DNA of 64,000 nt. Origin: Myxococcales bacterium. GTDB lineage: Bacteria > Myxococcota_A > Polyangia > Polyangiales > JAFGIB01. Every line of letters starts with the position of its first letter. Within the stretch, counting starts at the first letter, position 1. This document shows, piece by piece, positions 33,042-41,493 of the stretch. The notes beneath the pieces were generated by a model that was not told where the DNA came from, did no database searches, and saw nothing but the letters and a program-made list of their open reading frames with translations. A program made the position numbers and the translations under genes. The stretch spans positions 62,001 through 126,000 of the forward strand of contig JAOUOP010000011.1 in the NCBI GenBank assembly GCA_029880325.1, read 5' to 3'.

Positions 33042-34082
33042 TCAGCCGTTGTCGAAGAGCGAGAGCTGCCCTCGGGGACGCCTGAAGCTGGTGGTCTGTT
33101 CCGGCTCGGCTCCTTCCATGGCGCTGACGCGCAGGCCAAAGCGGCGCGCGCTCAGATCGAAAAGATCCTCGACGGCGCGCCAGCGGGGTCCGCTGCCCTG
33201 CATGCGCTGGCCGAAGCCCGCCTGATTGAGCCCGCCGCCGCGAATCTCGCGCTGGGCATTGAGCACAGCCTCGGCGCGCGCGGGCAGCGCTTCGCGCAGT
33301 CGCGTTTCGAACACCTCTGCGACCTCCGCCGGCAGCCGCAGGGCGATGCGAAAACAGTGGCGCGCTCCGGCCGCCGCCGCGCGTTCGAGCACGGCCGCGG
33401 CTTGATCGTCGCCGAGGCCCACGATCAGCGGTGCCACCGCCACCCCGGTCTCGATGCCCGCCTCCGACAGCGCCGAAAGCGCCTCAAAGCGCCGCTCCAC
33501 GCTGGGCGCGCCCGGCTCGATGGCGGCGCGCAGCCTGTCATCGGCGAAGGCGATGCTGATGAAGACACGTAACCGCGCGCGCCGGGACAGCTCGACGAGC
33601 AGCTCCAGGTCCCGGGTGATCAAGGGGCTCTTGGTGATGATGGCCACCGGATTCCGGTAGTCCAGGCACACCGCAAGCAGCTGTCGCGTCAGCCCAAAGC
33701 GCCCCTCCAGCGGCTGATAACAATCGGTATTGCCGCTGAAGGCCAGCGTCTCCCCCTTCCAGCCGGGCCGCTCCAGCCGCGCGCGCAGACGCTCGGGCGC
33801 ATTGACCTTGACGATGAGTTCACGCTCGAAATCGCTGCCGGCGCCATAGCCCCAATATTGATGGGACGGCCGCGCATAGCAGTAGCTGCAGGCGTGTTGG
33901 CATCCACGATAGGGATTGACGCTGTAGCGAAAGGGCACATCCGGGCTGCGATTTTCGCTGACGATCTCCTTGCAGCGCTCTTCGTGAACGCGCAGCCCGG
34001 CCCAGGGCGCCTGAAGGCCCTCTTCATCGAAGTGAAGGTGCGCGCTTTCGAAGCGGTTTTTGGGGTTGTCGACCCGGCGCAT
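33042..34082 (-). CDS. Radical SAM protein of the PA0069/SplB-like group
   Basis: A 346-residue radical SAM enzyme. The iron-sulfur motif is Cx3Cx2C in NPYRGCQHACSYCYARPSHQ near residue 60, followed by VKVNAPERLRARL, AFSGNTDCYQPLEGRFGLTR and VAIITKSPLITRDLELL, a set I associate with the PA0069 family related to spore photoproduct lyase (SplB). Members bind a 4Fe-4S cluster and generate the 5'-deoxyadenosyl radical. The substrate of PA0069 proteins is not established. The C-terminal 70 residues (FGQRMQGSGPRWRAVEDLFD) also fit that family. The gene stands alone, between a barrel gene and a divergent acetyltransferase. Confidence 0.88.
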   Translation of the reverse strand: MRRVDNPKNRFESAHLHFDEEGLQAPWAGLRVHEERCKEIVSENRSPDVPFRYSVNPYRGCQHACSYCYARPSHQYWGYGAGSDFERELIVKVNAPERLRARLERPGWKGETLAFSGNTDCYQPLEGRFGLTRQLLAVCLDYRNPVAIITKSPLITRDLELLVELSRRARLRVFISIAFADDRLRAAIEPGAPSVERRFEALSALSEAGIETGVAVAPLIVGLGDDQAAAVLERAAAAGARHCFRIALRLPAEVAEVFETRLREALPARAEAVLNAQREIRGGGLNQAGFGQRMQGSGPRWRAVEDLFDLSARRFGLRVSAMEGAEPEQTTSFRRPRGQLSLFDNG

Positions 34083-34179
34083 GTCGCGCGCAGTGTAGCC
34101 GAAAGCTGAACGAATTCACAGTTGGCTTCTCGATGTGAAAGGCAGGCGCCTGCGTTACCTTGCGACCCCGGGAGGCTCC

Positions 34180-34722
34180 ATGAACATTCGGCGTGGCGTC
34201 CGGGCAGACTGGCCTGCGGTCGTCGAGATCTACAACCACGCGGTCGAGGAGGGGCTCAAGACGGCCGACACCGAGCCGATCTCGCTCGAGTCGCGAGCGC
34301 AGTGGTTTCTGCAGCACGAGGACCTGCGCCATCCCATCTTCGTCGCAGAGCGCGAAGGGCTGGTGCTCGGCTTCTGCAGCCTCTCGCCGCACCGGCCGGG
34401 CCGTCGGGCGCTGCGCAAGGTCGCCGAGGTGAGCTACTACGTGCATCGCGATCAGCGCGGCGCCGGCGTCGGTTGTGCGCTGTTGACCCACGCCGTCGAG
34501 CGCGCACACGAATATGGCTTCGTCCATCTCTTCGCCCTGCTGCTCGACGTAAACCAACAGAGCATTCGAATGCTCGAGCGGGCTGGCTTCTACAAGTGGG
34601 GTCACTTGCCCGAGGTCGCTGACTTCGATGGCGTGGTCTGCGGTCAGGTCATCTACGGGCGGCAGCTGCCGGGCGCGCCTTCGTCCTGTGCGTCGAACGG
34701 CACAGTTCCGGTGGCAACTTGA
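34180..34722 (+). CDS. GNAT-family N-acetyltransferase
   Basis: A 180-residue protein preceded by ggaggctcc. It has the GNAT layout: MNIRRGVRADWPAVVEIYNH at the N-terminus, HPIFVAEREGLVLGFCSLSP in the core sheet, and EVSYYVHRDQRGAGVGCALL holding the acetyl-CoA-binding QRGAGVG loop. LDVNQQSIRMLERAGFYKWG follows. The N-terminal pattern and length are those of the phosphinothricin/methionine-sulfone acetyltransferase-like subgroup, whose members acetylate small amines. The last 15 residues extend past the usual end. The substrate is not predictable from context. Confidence 0.85.
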   Translation: MNIRRGVRADWPAVVEIYNHAVEEGLKTADTEPISLESRAQWFLQHEDLRHPIFVAEREGLVLGFCSLSPHRPGRRALRKVAEVSYYVHRDQRGAGVGCALLTHAVERAHEYGFVHLFALLLDVNQQSIRMLERAGFYKWGHLPEVADFDGVVCGQVIYGRQLPGAPSSCASNGTVPVAT

Positions 34723-34810
34723 TACACGCGAGCGCACTCGAGGGATGCCGCCCGTGTCGGTCGTCGGGATGCTCGAAGCGCTCGCAGCACGCGCACCGGC
34801 TGTGCTGGCG

Positions 34811-36124
34811 CTAGCGTCGCAGCGCCGCCGCGCCCTCGCTCGCCATCGCGTCCTCGGGAAGCTCGTCGGCGCTGCCGCACTGGAAAGACGCGCTCCAGCT
34901 TTGCAATAACTCGAGGTCAGCAGAGACCAGGAGGAGCAACTCCTGGCCGTCCCATCGCACCACGGCGTCGGGCAGAAATGCGCTCAGCGCCTCGGCCAGC
35001 GCGGCGCCCGCCTCGGCGTCGAGGCGGATGCTCCAGGCTACACCCTCCAGGGGCTCGCCGTAGGCATCGGCGAAGAGCAGCAGGCTGTCGTCTTGCCACG
35101 TTCGCGCCAGGTCAAAGGCTTCTTCTATGGGTTCGCCCATGGATAGGGTCAGCGCCAGCAGGCCGGTGAGGCCGAGGGTGTCGTGGTCGAGGGCGCCCTG
35201 TCCCGCTGGGCCGCGGGTCGGAAAGCAGCCGAGAAGGCGCTGCCGGCGGGGACCCGCGTCGATGGCGCCGTCTGCCCAATCGGTCACGGTGGTCGGGGGC
35301 GCCCCGTAGATCGCACGCACCCGCTGGGCGCCACCGGGGGAGCGATAGGCGTCGAGTAGCGCGGCGGTCCCCAGGGCGTAGGGCAGCTGGCCGGAGGCCG
35401 CCGGGAACGGCTCGTCGGCCTCGGCGATGGCCTGCAAGACGCCTTTGCGAACGTTTTCCCGCAGGGCGGCCCAGTCGAGTTGCCGGGTTGGGCCGCTGGC
35501 GTCGTCGAGCACCTGGGCGGCTACCAACATGGCCTCGCCCTCGATCAGGCAGTCGATGGCGATTCGACTGTCGGTGGAGTCGACGAAAGCATCGCCCAGG
35601 GCCACCAGGTCGCTTTCTTGATCCTGGAGCGCATGGGTAAGTTCGTGGGCGAGCACAAAGACGCCATCGAGCGGATCGAGCTCCGGACCCCGGTCGATCA
35701 CCGTGACCTGGCGCGGCACGGGGTCGTAGTAGGCCTGAACGTTGTCCACCAACTCGGCGATCGTCGCCTCCAGCAACTCGGCTTCGGGCGCGAGCAATCC
35801 CAGCAGCTGCAGCGCCATCGACCAGCTCTGCTCCGCCGCCAGAAACTCTGCGTCTTCTTCGTCCACCAGCTGCCGCAGCTCGTTTTCGAGCTGGCTGACG
35901 TCGATGGTGCGGATCGCCGGCGCCTCGGCGTCGGGCTGGTCGCGCGCGTGGGCGGTGGCGTCGAGCACCGCCCGCTGGCACGTGGCCCGGCGGATGTCGC
36001 AGCCTTCGTCGAGCGCGATGCCGCCATCGCCGTCATCGCTCAGGCAGCCGTAAAGGCAGGCGAGCCAGCAGAGCGCGACGGCGGCGATCGGCGTTTTGGC
36101 CCGCTGGCCCCGTTGCCCCCGCAC
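34811..36124 (-). CDS. Lipoprotein with HELTH metalloprotease-type motif
   Basis: A 437-residue predicted lipoprotein (lipobox LACLYGC) whose start I place at a GTG seven bases after gagga. A zinc-protease-type HExxH motif is present in VFVLAHELTHALQDQESD near residue 160, followed about 35 residues later by DCLIEGEAMLVAAQVLDD, where the Glu could be the third zinc ligand. The remainder is helical with no recognised domain. Such HELTH lipoproteins of around 400 residues occur in several Myxococcota genomes. It starts eight bases after the stop of the SDR gene, so it may be in the same transcript, although the products are unrelated. Activity is inferred from the motif only. Confidence 0.7.
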   Translation of the reverse strand: MRGQRGQRAKTPIAAVALCWLACLYGCLSDDGDGGIALDEGCDIRRATCQRAVLDATAHARDQPDAEAPAIRTIDVSQLENELRQLVDEEDAEFLAAEQSWSMALQLLGLLAPEAELLEATIAELVDNVQAYYDPVPRQVTVIDRGPELDPLDGVFVLAHELTHALQDQESDLVALGDAFVDSTDSRIAIDCLIEGEAMLVAAQVLDDASGPTRQLDWAALRENVRKGVLQAIAEADEPFPAASGQLPYALGTAALLDAYRSPGGAQRVRAIYGAPPTTVTDWADGAIDAGPRRQRLLGCFPTRGPAGQGALDHDTLGLTGLLALTLSMGEPIEEAFDLARTWQDDSLLLFADAYGEPLEGVAWSIRLDAEAGAALAEALSAFLPDAVVRWDGQELLLLVSADLELLQSWSASFQCGSADELPEDAMASEGAAALRR

Positions 36125-36131
36125 GTTGTCC

Positions 36132-36947
36132 TCAGGCTTCGTCCGGGTGGCCGCCGGCGCGCCGCCGCGGCGGCAGGAAGGGATGGGTGCTCGAGAGCCC
36201 GCCGTCGACGGCGAAGGCCTGGCCGTTGACGTAGCTGCCCTCGTCACTGACCAAAAATAGTGCCATGGCCGCGATCTCTTCGGGATTGCCGTAGCGGGCC
36301 TGGGCGTTGAGCTGGCCGATGCGATCGTCGCGGCCGCGGGCGCGGGCCATGTCGAAGATGGGCTTGGTCATGCCGGTCTCGATCAGGCCCGGGCAGATGG
36401 CGTTGATGCGCACGCCGCTGCCGTAGAGCACGTTCGAGGTGGTCTGCACCAGGCTGATGACACCGGCCTTGCTGGCGCTGTAGGGAATACCGCCGGCGTT
36501 GGCGCGCAGGCCCGCGACCGAGGCGGTGCAAACGATGGCGCCCTTGCCCTGCTTGGCCATGCGTGGGGCGGCGTGCTTGATCGCCAGAAATGGGCCGATC
36601 AGGTTCACGCGCAGGATCTGCTCGAATTGCTCGACGCTGGTCTCTTCCAGGCTCGACCAGCCGCCGCTGATGCCGGCGTTGGCGTAGACCGCATCGAGGC
36701 CGCCCAGCTCGTCGCTGGCGCGCTCGACCCAGGCCTTGACCTGCGCCTCGTCGCCAGCGTCGCCCTGGACGCCGATGGCCTTGCCGCCGCCGTCGTTGAT
36801 CGCCGCCGCCGTCTGCATCACCGCTTCGTTGATGTCGGTGCACAGGACGCTGGCGCCCTCGGCCGCAAAGAGCGCCGCGCTGGCCCGTCCGATGCCGCTG
36901 CCCGCCCCGGTTACGATCGCTACCCTGCCTTCGAGTCGATTGCCCAC
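36132..36947 (-). CDS. Short-chain dehydrogenase/reductase
   Basis: A 271-residue SDR starting at a GTG behind a perfect ggagg. The NAD(P)-binding motif is [19 protein letters not shown], with Asp in LCTDINEA favouring NAD. It also has NAGISGG, a catalytic Ser in [13 protein letters not shown], and the YxxxK pair in [12 protein letters not shown]. The C-terminal block [15 protein letters not shown] is typical of the classical (FabG-like) group. The upstream open frame adds 31 residues of non-SDR sequence and was rejected. It probably oxidises or reduces an alcohol/ketone. The downstream lipoprotein gene follows within eight bases. Confidence 0.92.
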   Translation of the reverse strand: MGNRLEGRVAIVTGAGSGIGRASAALFAAEGASVLCTDINEAVMQTAAAINDGGGKAIGVQGDAGDEAQVKAWVERASDELGGLDAVYANAGISGGWSSLEETSVEQFEQILRVNLIGPFLAIKHAAPRMAKQGKGAIVCTASVAGLRANAGGIPYSASKAGVISLVQTTSNVLYGSGVRINAICPGLIETGMTKPIFDMARARGRDDRIGQLNAQARYGNPEEIAAMALFLVSDEGSYVNGQAFAVDGGLSSTHPFLPPRRRAGGHPDEA

Positions 36948-37176
36948 GCGCGCCTCCTGCTTCGGGCCCCAAAACGGCCCGGCGAATGCCGCGACCAGCG
37001 CGGTCGCGGGCTGGCATCCTCGGCACAGCCGGACCAACATGCAAGCCTGTGGGCCGCGGATCGAACCTCACCAATCATGCCATTGTAGAGAGTTTTTGGC
37101 CCGAAATGTGATTGTGTGCTCCTGGGCCCGGATCTACCGTGTGGTCGTGGGTAGTAGAGCAAGGTACACTCGCGGC

Positions 37177-37713
37177 ATGGGTATGCACTCTGCCAGGTTG
37201 TTGATGGTTTGGTTGGCCGCGTTTGCGCTTGAGGCCTGCGCCGAGGGCTATGCGGTGCCGGAGCTTGGAGTGTCGGCTGCGGACACGACGGGCCTGCCGG
37301 CACCGGATGCGGGCGCCGCTACGGGCGAGCCGGCGGACTCCGGCGCGCAAACCACCGCCATGATGGGCACGCCCTGCACCATGGGCTCGACCCAGCCGTG
37401 CACCTGTGACAACGGCGGCGAGGGCGTCAACGTCTGCGCCGCCGATCCCAGTTTGCCCAGCACCAGCGGCTATTTTGCCACGGAGTGCACGAGCTGCGGG
37501 CCGCCTCCGGACACTTCCGGCGGCGCCGCCGGTGGAACCGCCGACGCGGGCACGGGTGTGGCCGAGCCGGGCGGAGGTGTTGGCGGTGGTGACACTGGCG
37601 GCGGCCGCAGCTGCGATCCTGCCGCCTGTCCGGCTGGTGCCTTGGGCGAACCCGCTTGCTGCACCGCGCAGGGCATTTGCGGCATCGAAGTGATCATCTT
37701 CGGCTGCTCGTAG
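37177..37713 (+). CDS. Cys-rich lipoprotein
   Basis: A 178-residue predicted lipoprotein (MGMHSARLLMVWLAAF then lipobox LEAC). The mature part alternates Gly/Ala/Thr-rich linkers with Cys clusters (GTPCTMGSTQPCTCDNGGEG and TECTSCGPPPD). Its C-terminus, PACCTAQGICGIEVIIFGCS, shares the CCT-x-x-G-x-CGI pattern with the lipoprotein at 2219-2857. A second ATG lies two codons in. The function is unknown; it is followed by the small YggU gene at 37 bases. Confidence 0.6.
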   Translation: MGMHSARLLMVWLAAFALEACAEGYAVPELGVSAADTTGLPAPDAGAATGEPADSGAQTTAMMGTPCTMGSTQPCTCDNGGEGVNVCAADPSLPSTSGYFATECTSCGPPPDTSGGAAGGTADAGTGVAEPGGGVGGGDTGGGRSCDPAACPAGALGEPACCTAQGICGIEVIIFGCS

Positions 37714-37749
37714 GCGTTGGGCTTTCGACGCTTCCTGGGTTTCGCGATC

Positions 37750-38088
37750 ATGACCGGTGATCCACCCGGGCCCGGCGCAAAGGGGTCGCTGCACGTGCAA
37801 GAAGGTGACGGCGCGCTCCTCTTCGACGTCCGCGTCAACCCGCGCGCTTCGCGCGAGGCGCTCGCCGGGGTGCGCAATGGGGCCCTGGAGCTGCGCCTGA
37901 ACGCTCCGCCCGTGGACGGCGCCGCCAACGCCGCCGCCATCAAACTGCTGGCCAAGTGCCTGGGCGTTCCGCAGCGTGCCGTGACGCTCGTCGCCGGTCA
38001 GCGCGCCCGCAACAAGCGCTTCCGGGTCGAGGGCGTCAGTGCCGCACAGCTCCGGGCTGTCCTCGAAGCTAGCGAGGCCGGGCGATGA
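37750..38088 (+). CDS. YggU/DUF167 family protein
   Basis: A 112-residue protein of the YggU (DUF167) family, recognised from VRVNPRASREALAGVRNGAL, LNAPPVDGAANAAAIKLLAK and VTLVAGQRARNKRFRV, which keep the family's P-ASR, PPVDGAAN and G-S-KR blocks. The fold is small alpha/beta and the role is unknown. The ATG was chosen over a TTG 11 codons upstream. Its stop overlaps the start of the next gene by four bases (ATGA), so the two are coupled. Confidence 0.88.
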   Translation: MTGDPPGPGAKGSLHVQEGDGALLFDVRVNPRASREALAGVRNGALELRLNAPPVDGAANAAAIKLLAKCLGVPQRAVTLVAGQRARNKRFRVEGVSAAQLRAVLEASEAGR

Positions 38089-38663
38089 AGCGCCTGCCGC
38101 AGCTCGGCGCGGCCCAGGCGGGACTGGGGCAGCCGACCATCATGGACGTGGCCCTGGCGGCAACCCACGGCGTCCACTACGTGCACCTGGCCGCCTTCGC
38201 CATCGACGTCGACCGGCTCTATGCGCACTTCGAGGAACGTGAACAGCAGCTGCCCTTCGCCTGGGAAGTCTTCCTGTGCGAGCGCTACCTGCAGCTCAAG
38301 TGGAGCCAGGAGGACGAAGACGCCGCCGGCGACGAGACCATGCTCGAAGAGATCTGCATGGGCATTCTCGAACAGCCGCCCCAGGAGCAGGGCCTGGGCA
38401 GTCAGCTGCTGTTCGCGGTCTACCATGGGGTGCAGCGCGGCTGGCTGCCGGCTTCCTTGAAGCGCGTCTTCCATCGCTGGCGCAGCCGCCCCAAGCAGCT
38501 GCTGTCGGCCCTCGATCGGCTCTCTGCGGGCGCCACCGATCCACTGCCAGAACTCGCGCGCCGCTGTCTCGAGGCCGAGCTTTTGCCGCCGCTGTCGGCA
38601 CCCACCCGCGAAAGCCTCGAGGCCATGGCTTCGGGTGAAAGTGAGGGCGGCGAAGGCGCCTGA
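38085..38663 (+). CDS. Conserved-looking hypothetical protein coupled to YggU
   Basis: A 192-residue soluble, mostly helical protein with no signal peptide and no domain that I recognise. The start overlaps the YggU stop (ATGA). Features seen are an acidic middle (WSQEDEDAAGDETMLEEI), a Trp/Arg-rich helix (LKRVFHRWRSRPKQLLSALD), and a Ser/Gly/Glu-rich tail. The end is convergent with the following lipoprotein gene, three bases apart. The codon use and the tight coupling support a real gene; the function is unknown. Confidence 0.6.
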   Translation: MKRLPQLGAAQAGLGQPTIMDVALAATHGVHYVHLAAFAIDVDRLYAHFEEREQQLPFAWEVFLCERYLQLKWSQEDEDAAGDETMLEEICMGILEQPPQEQGLGSQLLFAVYHGVQRGWLPASLKRVFHRWRSRPKQLLSALDRLSAGATDPLPELARRCLEAELLPPLSAPTRESLEAMASGESEGGEGA

Positions 38664-38666
38664 GCG

Positions 38667-39338
38667 TCAGATCTGCTCGAGCACGCCGGAGCCACGCGCG
38701 TTGCACAAAACGCGCGTGGGGTCGTCAGCGTCGTAGACCCGGGCGTCGACGATGACGCGGCTGCCCTCGAGTTCGGGCAACTTGGTCAGGTGCGTGATCT
38801 CGACCTCGATGGGGGCCCGAAAGCAGCTGCCATCGTCCAGGCAGAACAGCCGCACGGGCGTCTGCCAGGGTTTGCTGGGGGCGGTGGCGCCGTTGTCGAT
38901 GTGGGTGAGCACCAGGTCGATGATCGCCGCTTCCAACGCCACCTGCCCTTCGGGGTGGCTGATGCGCAGGGCGAGCTTGGCGGTGAGGCCGGCCTGGCCG
39001 GTGCCGCCGATGGGGATCGGGCCGCCGGCTTCGAGCGGCTGGTAGTCGATGGTCGTCAGCGGGTCGGCGATGCCGACCAGGCAGTCGTAGTCGCCCTCGG
39101 CCATCAGGGGCGGTGGCTCGGGCCAGCTGCGCGCGAAGACGGCGGCATCGACGACAGCGGCATCGACGCCCGCCGCAACCGTCGGCGGGTCCTCGGATGT
39201 CGAGGGGGGGCTGGAAGTCTCGGCGCCTCGATCTCCGCTGTCGGCGTCGGGGGTGGCGCCCGTGGGGCGGCAGGCCGCGGCGGCCAGCGCCAGCAGACAC
39301 CCCAGTCGCCGTTTCGTGGGCAGCCTCGGCCGCATCAT
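38667..39338 (-). CDS. Lipoprotein of unknown function
   Basis: A 223-residue predicted lipoprotein (MMRPRLPTKRRLGCLLALAA, lipobox AAAC) with an Asp/Ser/Pro-rich spacer, then a compact domain holding DYDCLVGIADPLTTIDYQPL and VRLFCLDDGSCFRAPIEVEI. The four cysteines in the domain probably form disulfides. The start codon overlaps the stop of the Lgt homologue upstream by four bases. This is a neat pairing, since Lgt enzymes attach the lipid to such proteins. No known family was recognised. Confidence 0.65.
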   Translation of the reverse strand: MMRPRLPTKRRLGCLLALAAAACRPTGATPDADSGDRGAETSSPPSTSEDPPTVAAGVDAAVVDAAVFARSWPEPPPLMAEGDYDCLVGIADPLTTIDYQPLEAGGPIPIGGTGQAGLTAKLALRISHPEGQVALEAAIIDLVLTHIDNGATAPSKPWQTPVRLFCLDDGSCFRAPIEVEITHLTKLPELEGSRVIVDARVYDADDPTRVLCNARGSGVLEQI

Positions 39339-40195
39339 GGCTGCGGCTCGGCCGTGGGTCCGTGGCGCGAGCGCGAGCGCGCGTTGCTGAAGGCGATGCC
39401 AGCGGCCGCGAGCAGCAAGAGCGACAGCAGCTGGGGAATGGAAAAGCCGAAGGGCTGGCTGAAGCTCACGTCCTCACGCACGTACTCCAGGCCGAAGCGC
39501 AGGGCGCCGTAGCCCGCCAGCGTCGCAAGGCCGACCTGTCCCGGAAAGCTGCGCCGGCGCACCAGGCGCAGGCTCAGCCACAGCAGCACAAGGCCCGCCA
39601 GCGCGGCCTCCAGCTGCGCCGGGTGTACCGGCATGGCGCTGTCGGCGTCGCTGGCGATCCCGTAGCGGTCGACGTGGTAGTCGAATGCGGGGGAGCCGTT
39701 CGGAAAGGTGCCCAGGCTCGCGAGCCAGCCGGGGGCGTCCTCGGCTAGGGCCACGCCGAAGTCGCAGCCGTGCAGGTAGCAGCCGATGCTGCCCAGGGCC
39801 ATGCCCAGGCCCATCGCCGGGGCGCTGGCGTCCAGGAAGACCTTCAAGGGGGTGCCCTTGCGGCGCAGGTAGAGCCAGGCACCCAGCAGCGCCGCAGCCA
39901 GGGCGCCGTGGGCCGAGGAGCCGCCGCCGGCCAGGTTCAGCAGGCCGCCGCTGTCGCTGCCGGGCGTCTCCCCGTAGAGCAGAAGGTGGGCGGCGCGACC
40001 GCCCACAAGGCCCGCCACCACGGCGCTGAAGTAGGCGCCCCCCAGCAACTCTTCGTCGAGTCCGCAGTGGCGCTGTCCCATGTGCACCGTCAGGCGCCAG
40101 CCCGCGACCACCGCCAGGCCCAGCATTAGGCCGTAGGAGTAGAGCGTCAGCGGCGCTCCGCCGGGTAGCTCGAGGGTGAACAGCACCGGATGCAT
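39335..40195 (-). CDS. lgt: Prolipoprotein diacylglyceryl transferase homologue with altered signature
   Basis: A 286-residue membrane protein with seven hydrophobic segments in the Lgt layout. Recognisable blocks are YSYGLMLGLAVVAGWRL, GGRAAHLLLYGE, SSAHGALAAALLGAW, VHPAQLEAALAGLVLLWL (as HPTQLYE in Lgt) and YGALRFGLEYVREDVSFSQP, which keeps the Arg/Glu pair of Lgt. The central signature differs: where Lgt reads GR-GNF-NGE-G this protein has GSIGCYLHGCDFG, with the essential Arg replaced by Ser and the Glu by Cys. It may be a paralogue with a changed reaction, not the housekeeping enzyme that transfers diacylglycerol to the lipobox Cys. It is coupled to a lipoprotein gene downstream. Confidence 0.75.
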   Translation of the reverse strand: MHPVLFTLELPGGAPLTLYSYGLMLGLAVVAGWRLTVHMGQRHCGLDEELLGGAYFSAVVAGLVGGRAAHLLLYGETPGSDSGGLLNLAGGGSSAHGALAAALLGAWLYLRRKGTPLKVFLDASAPAMGLGMALGSIGCYLHGCDFGVALAEDAPGWLASLGTFPNGSPAFDYHVDRYGIASDADSAMPVHPAQLEAALAGLVLLWLSLRLVRRRSFPGQVGLATLAGYGALRFGLEYVREDVSFSQPFGFSIPQLLSLLLLAAAGIAFSNARSRSRHGPTAEPQP

Positions 40196-40213
40196 ATGGG
40201 CCTCGGTGGCGCG

Positions 40214-41413
40214 TCAGGGCGCCTTCGTCTGCGCGCTGGCTTCTTTGCCGGTCGCTTTGCCGGTTTTGCCGACCTGATCCGCTTGGGTCTCGGCCTTGGT
40301 CTCGGCCCTGGTCTCGGCTTTGGTCTCGGCTGCTTTGGTCTCGGCTGCTTTGGTCTCGGCTTTGGTCTCGGCTTTGGTCTCGGCTTTGGCCTGTCTGCGA
40401 TCCTTGTTACGGCTCTGGGAGCGGCTGCGGTCGCCGGCGGTTTTTTCCTGGTCCTCGTTCGGCTCGGCTTCGGGGACGATGATCGATTTCTGGGCCTGGC
40501 GGAAAACGCGCATCACCTTGGGCGAGGTGCGCACGCTGTCGAGCTCCAGGAAGGGCTGCTGCTCCAGGGCTTCGTGAAAAGAGGCCATCGCCAGGTCGTC
40601 GCGGCCCAGGGCGATCAGCGCGGTGCCCAGCTCGCGGTGGATGGTGACGATCTGGCTACCGGTCAAGTCGCCGCCGCCGATCAGGCGGTTGGCCATGGCG
40701 ACGGCGTCGGCGTAGCGGCCCCGGCGCACGTGCTCGCGTAGCTCGGGCAGGCGTTGATCGATCTCCTGTTGCTTGTCGCGAATCTCGCCGCCGGGAGGGG
40801 GTGGCGTGTCGTTCTCAACGGCGGCGTTCTTGCCGGCGTCGGTCAGCACCAGGTTGGCCAGCGGGATCAGCACGATCTGACCGCGGGTCAACTTCGGTCG
40901 CGGTAGCTGATTGAAGCGGCGAATCGTCATCACCGCGTTGCTGGTGTCGTAGTAGAGCGCGGCCAGCTTGCGCAGCGTGTCGGTCTGACTGGTCACGTGG
41001 CGCAGGGGATAGGGGATCAGCAGCTCGGCGCCCGGGTCGGGGTGCTCGCCCGCGGTGCCGTGGTTAGCCTCCAGCAGCACGAAGGCGCGCTGGGTGTCGC
41101 CGTAGTAGCGGGCCGCGACCGTCGCCCAGGTCTCGCCGTCGCTGACGGTGTGGTAGGAGACGGTCGGAATCTTCAGTCGCAGCCCGACCACGATGGCCGA
41201 GCCGCCCTCGCTGGTCAGGCCGTTTTCGGCCACCAACACACCCTCGCGGCGTGGATCGCCGTAGTAGAGTTCCGCGATCGAGGCCAGCGTCTCGCCCGGT
41301 TTGACCATGTGCACGATGGCGGCCTGGGCGTCGGCCAGCGCCGGCCACAGCAGCGCCAGCGCGAAAACGAAGGCCCTGCAGTGTCGACCGCCGTGGACGC
41401 GCAGCAACTTCAT
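40214..41413 (-). CDS. LysM-repeat exported protein with TPR-like part and KAET repeat tail
   Basis: A 399-residue protein with a signal peptide ending ALADAQA. Three tandem LysM-type units follow: HMVKPGETLASIAELYYGD, HTVSDGETWATVAARYYGD and HVTSQTDTLRKLAALYYD, each ending in a LKIP/LLIP/VLIP strand. LysM domains bind peptidoglycan. Residues about 215-310 are helical and TPR-like (YADAVAMANRLIGGG, LGTALIALGRDDLAMASFHE). The last 75 residues are a basic/acidic low-complexity tail of repeated KAET units. It lies directly downstream of the PEGA kinase gene on the same strand and ahead of the Lgt homologue, so the three may be co-transcribed. A cell-wall-associated role is likely. Confidence 0.82.
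   Translation of the reverse strand: MKLLRVHGGRHCRAFVFALALLWPALADAQAAIVHMVKPGETLASIAELYYGDPRREGVLVAENGLTSEGGSAIVVGLRLKIPTVSYHTVSDGETWATVAARYYGDTQRAFVLLEANHGTAGEHPDPGAELLIPYPLRHVTSQTDTLRKLAALYYDTSNAVMTIRRFNQLPRPKLTRGQIVLIPLANLVLTDAGKNAAVENDTPPPPGGEIRDKQQEIDQRLPELREHVRRGRYADAVAMANRLIGGGDLTGSQIVTIHRELGTALIALGRDDLAMASFHEALEQQPFLELDSVRTSPKVMRVFRQAQKSIIVPEAEPNEDQEKTAGDRSRSQSRNKDRRQAKAETKAETKAETKAAETKAAETKAETRAETKAETQADQVGKTGKATGKEASAQTKAP
40283..40392. repeat. Tandem 12/15-bp repeats encoding KAET units
   Basis: On the plus strand the unit ggtctcggcttt is repeated about eight times, with interspersed 15-base versions. On the coding (minus) strand it gives KAET, KAAET and RAET units at the C-terminus of the LysM protein. 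All units are multiples of three, so gains or losses would keep frame. Confidence 0.85.
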
Positions 41414-41493
41414 CGGCGACGGCGGGTTCGGCGCACCGCCAGACCCGCGAGGCTGTGGTGCTCTCAATCCAACTGAAGCCATGGGGCAGGGGC

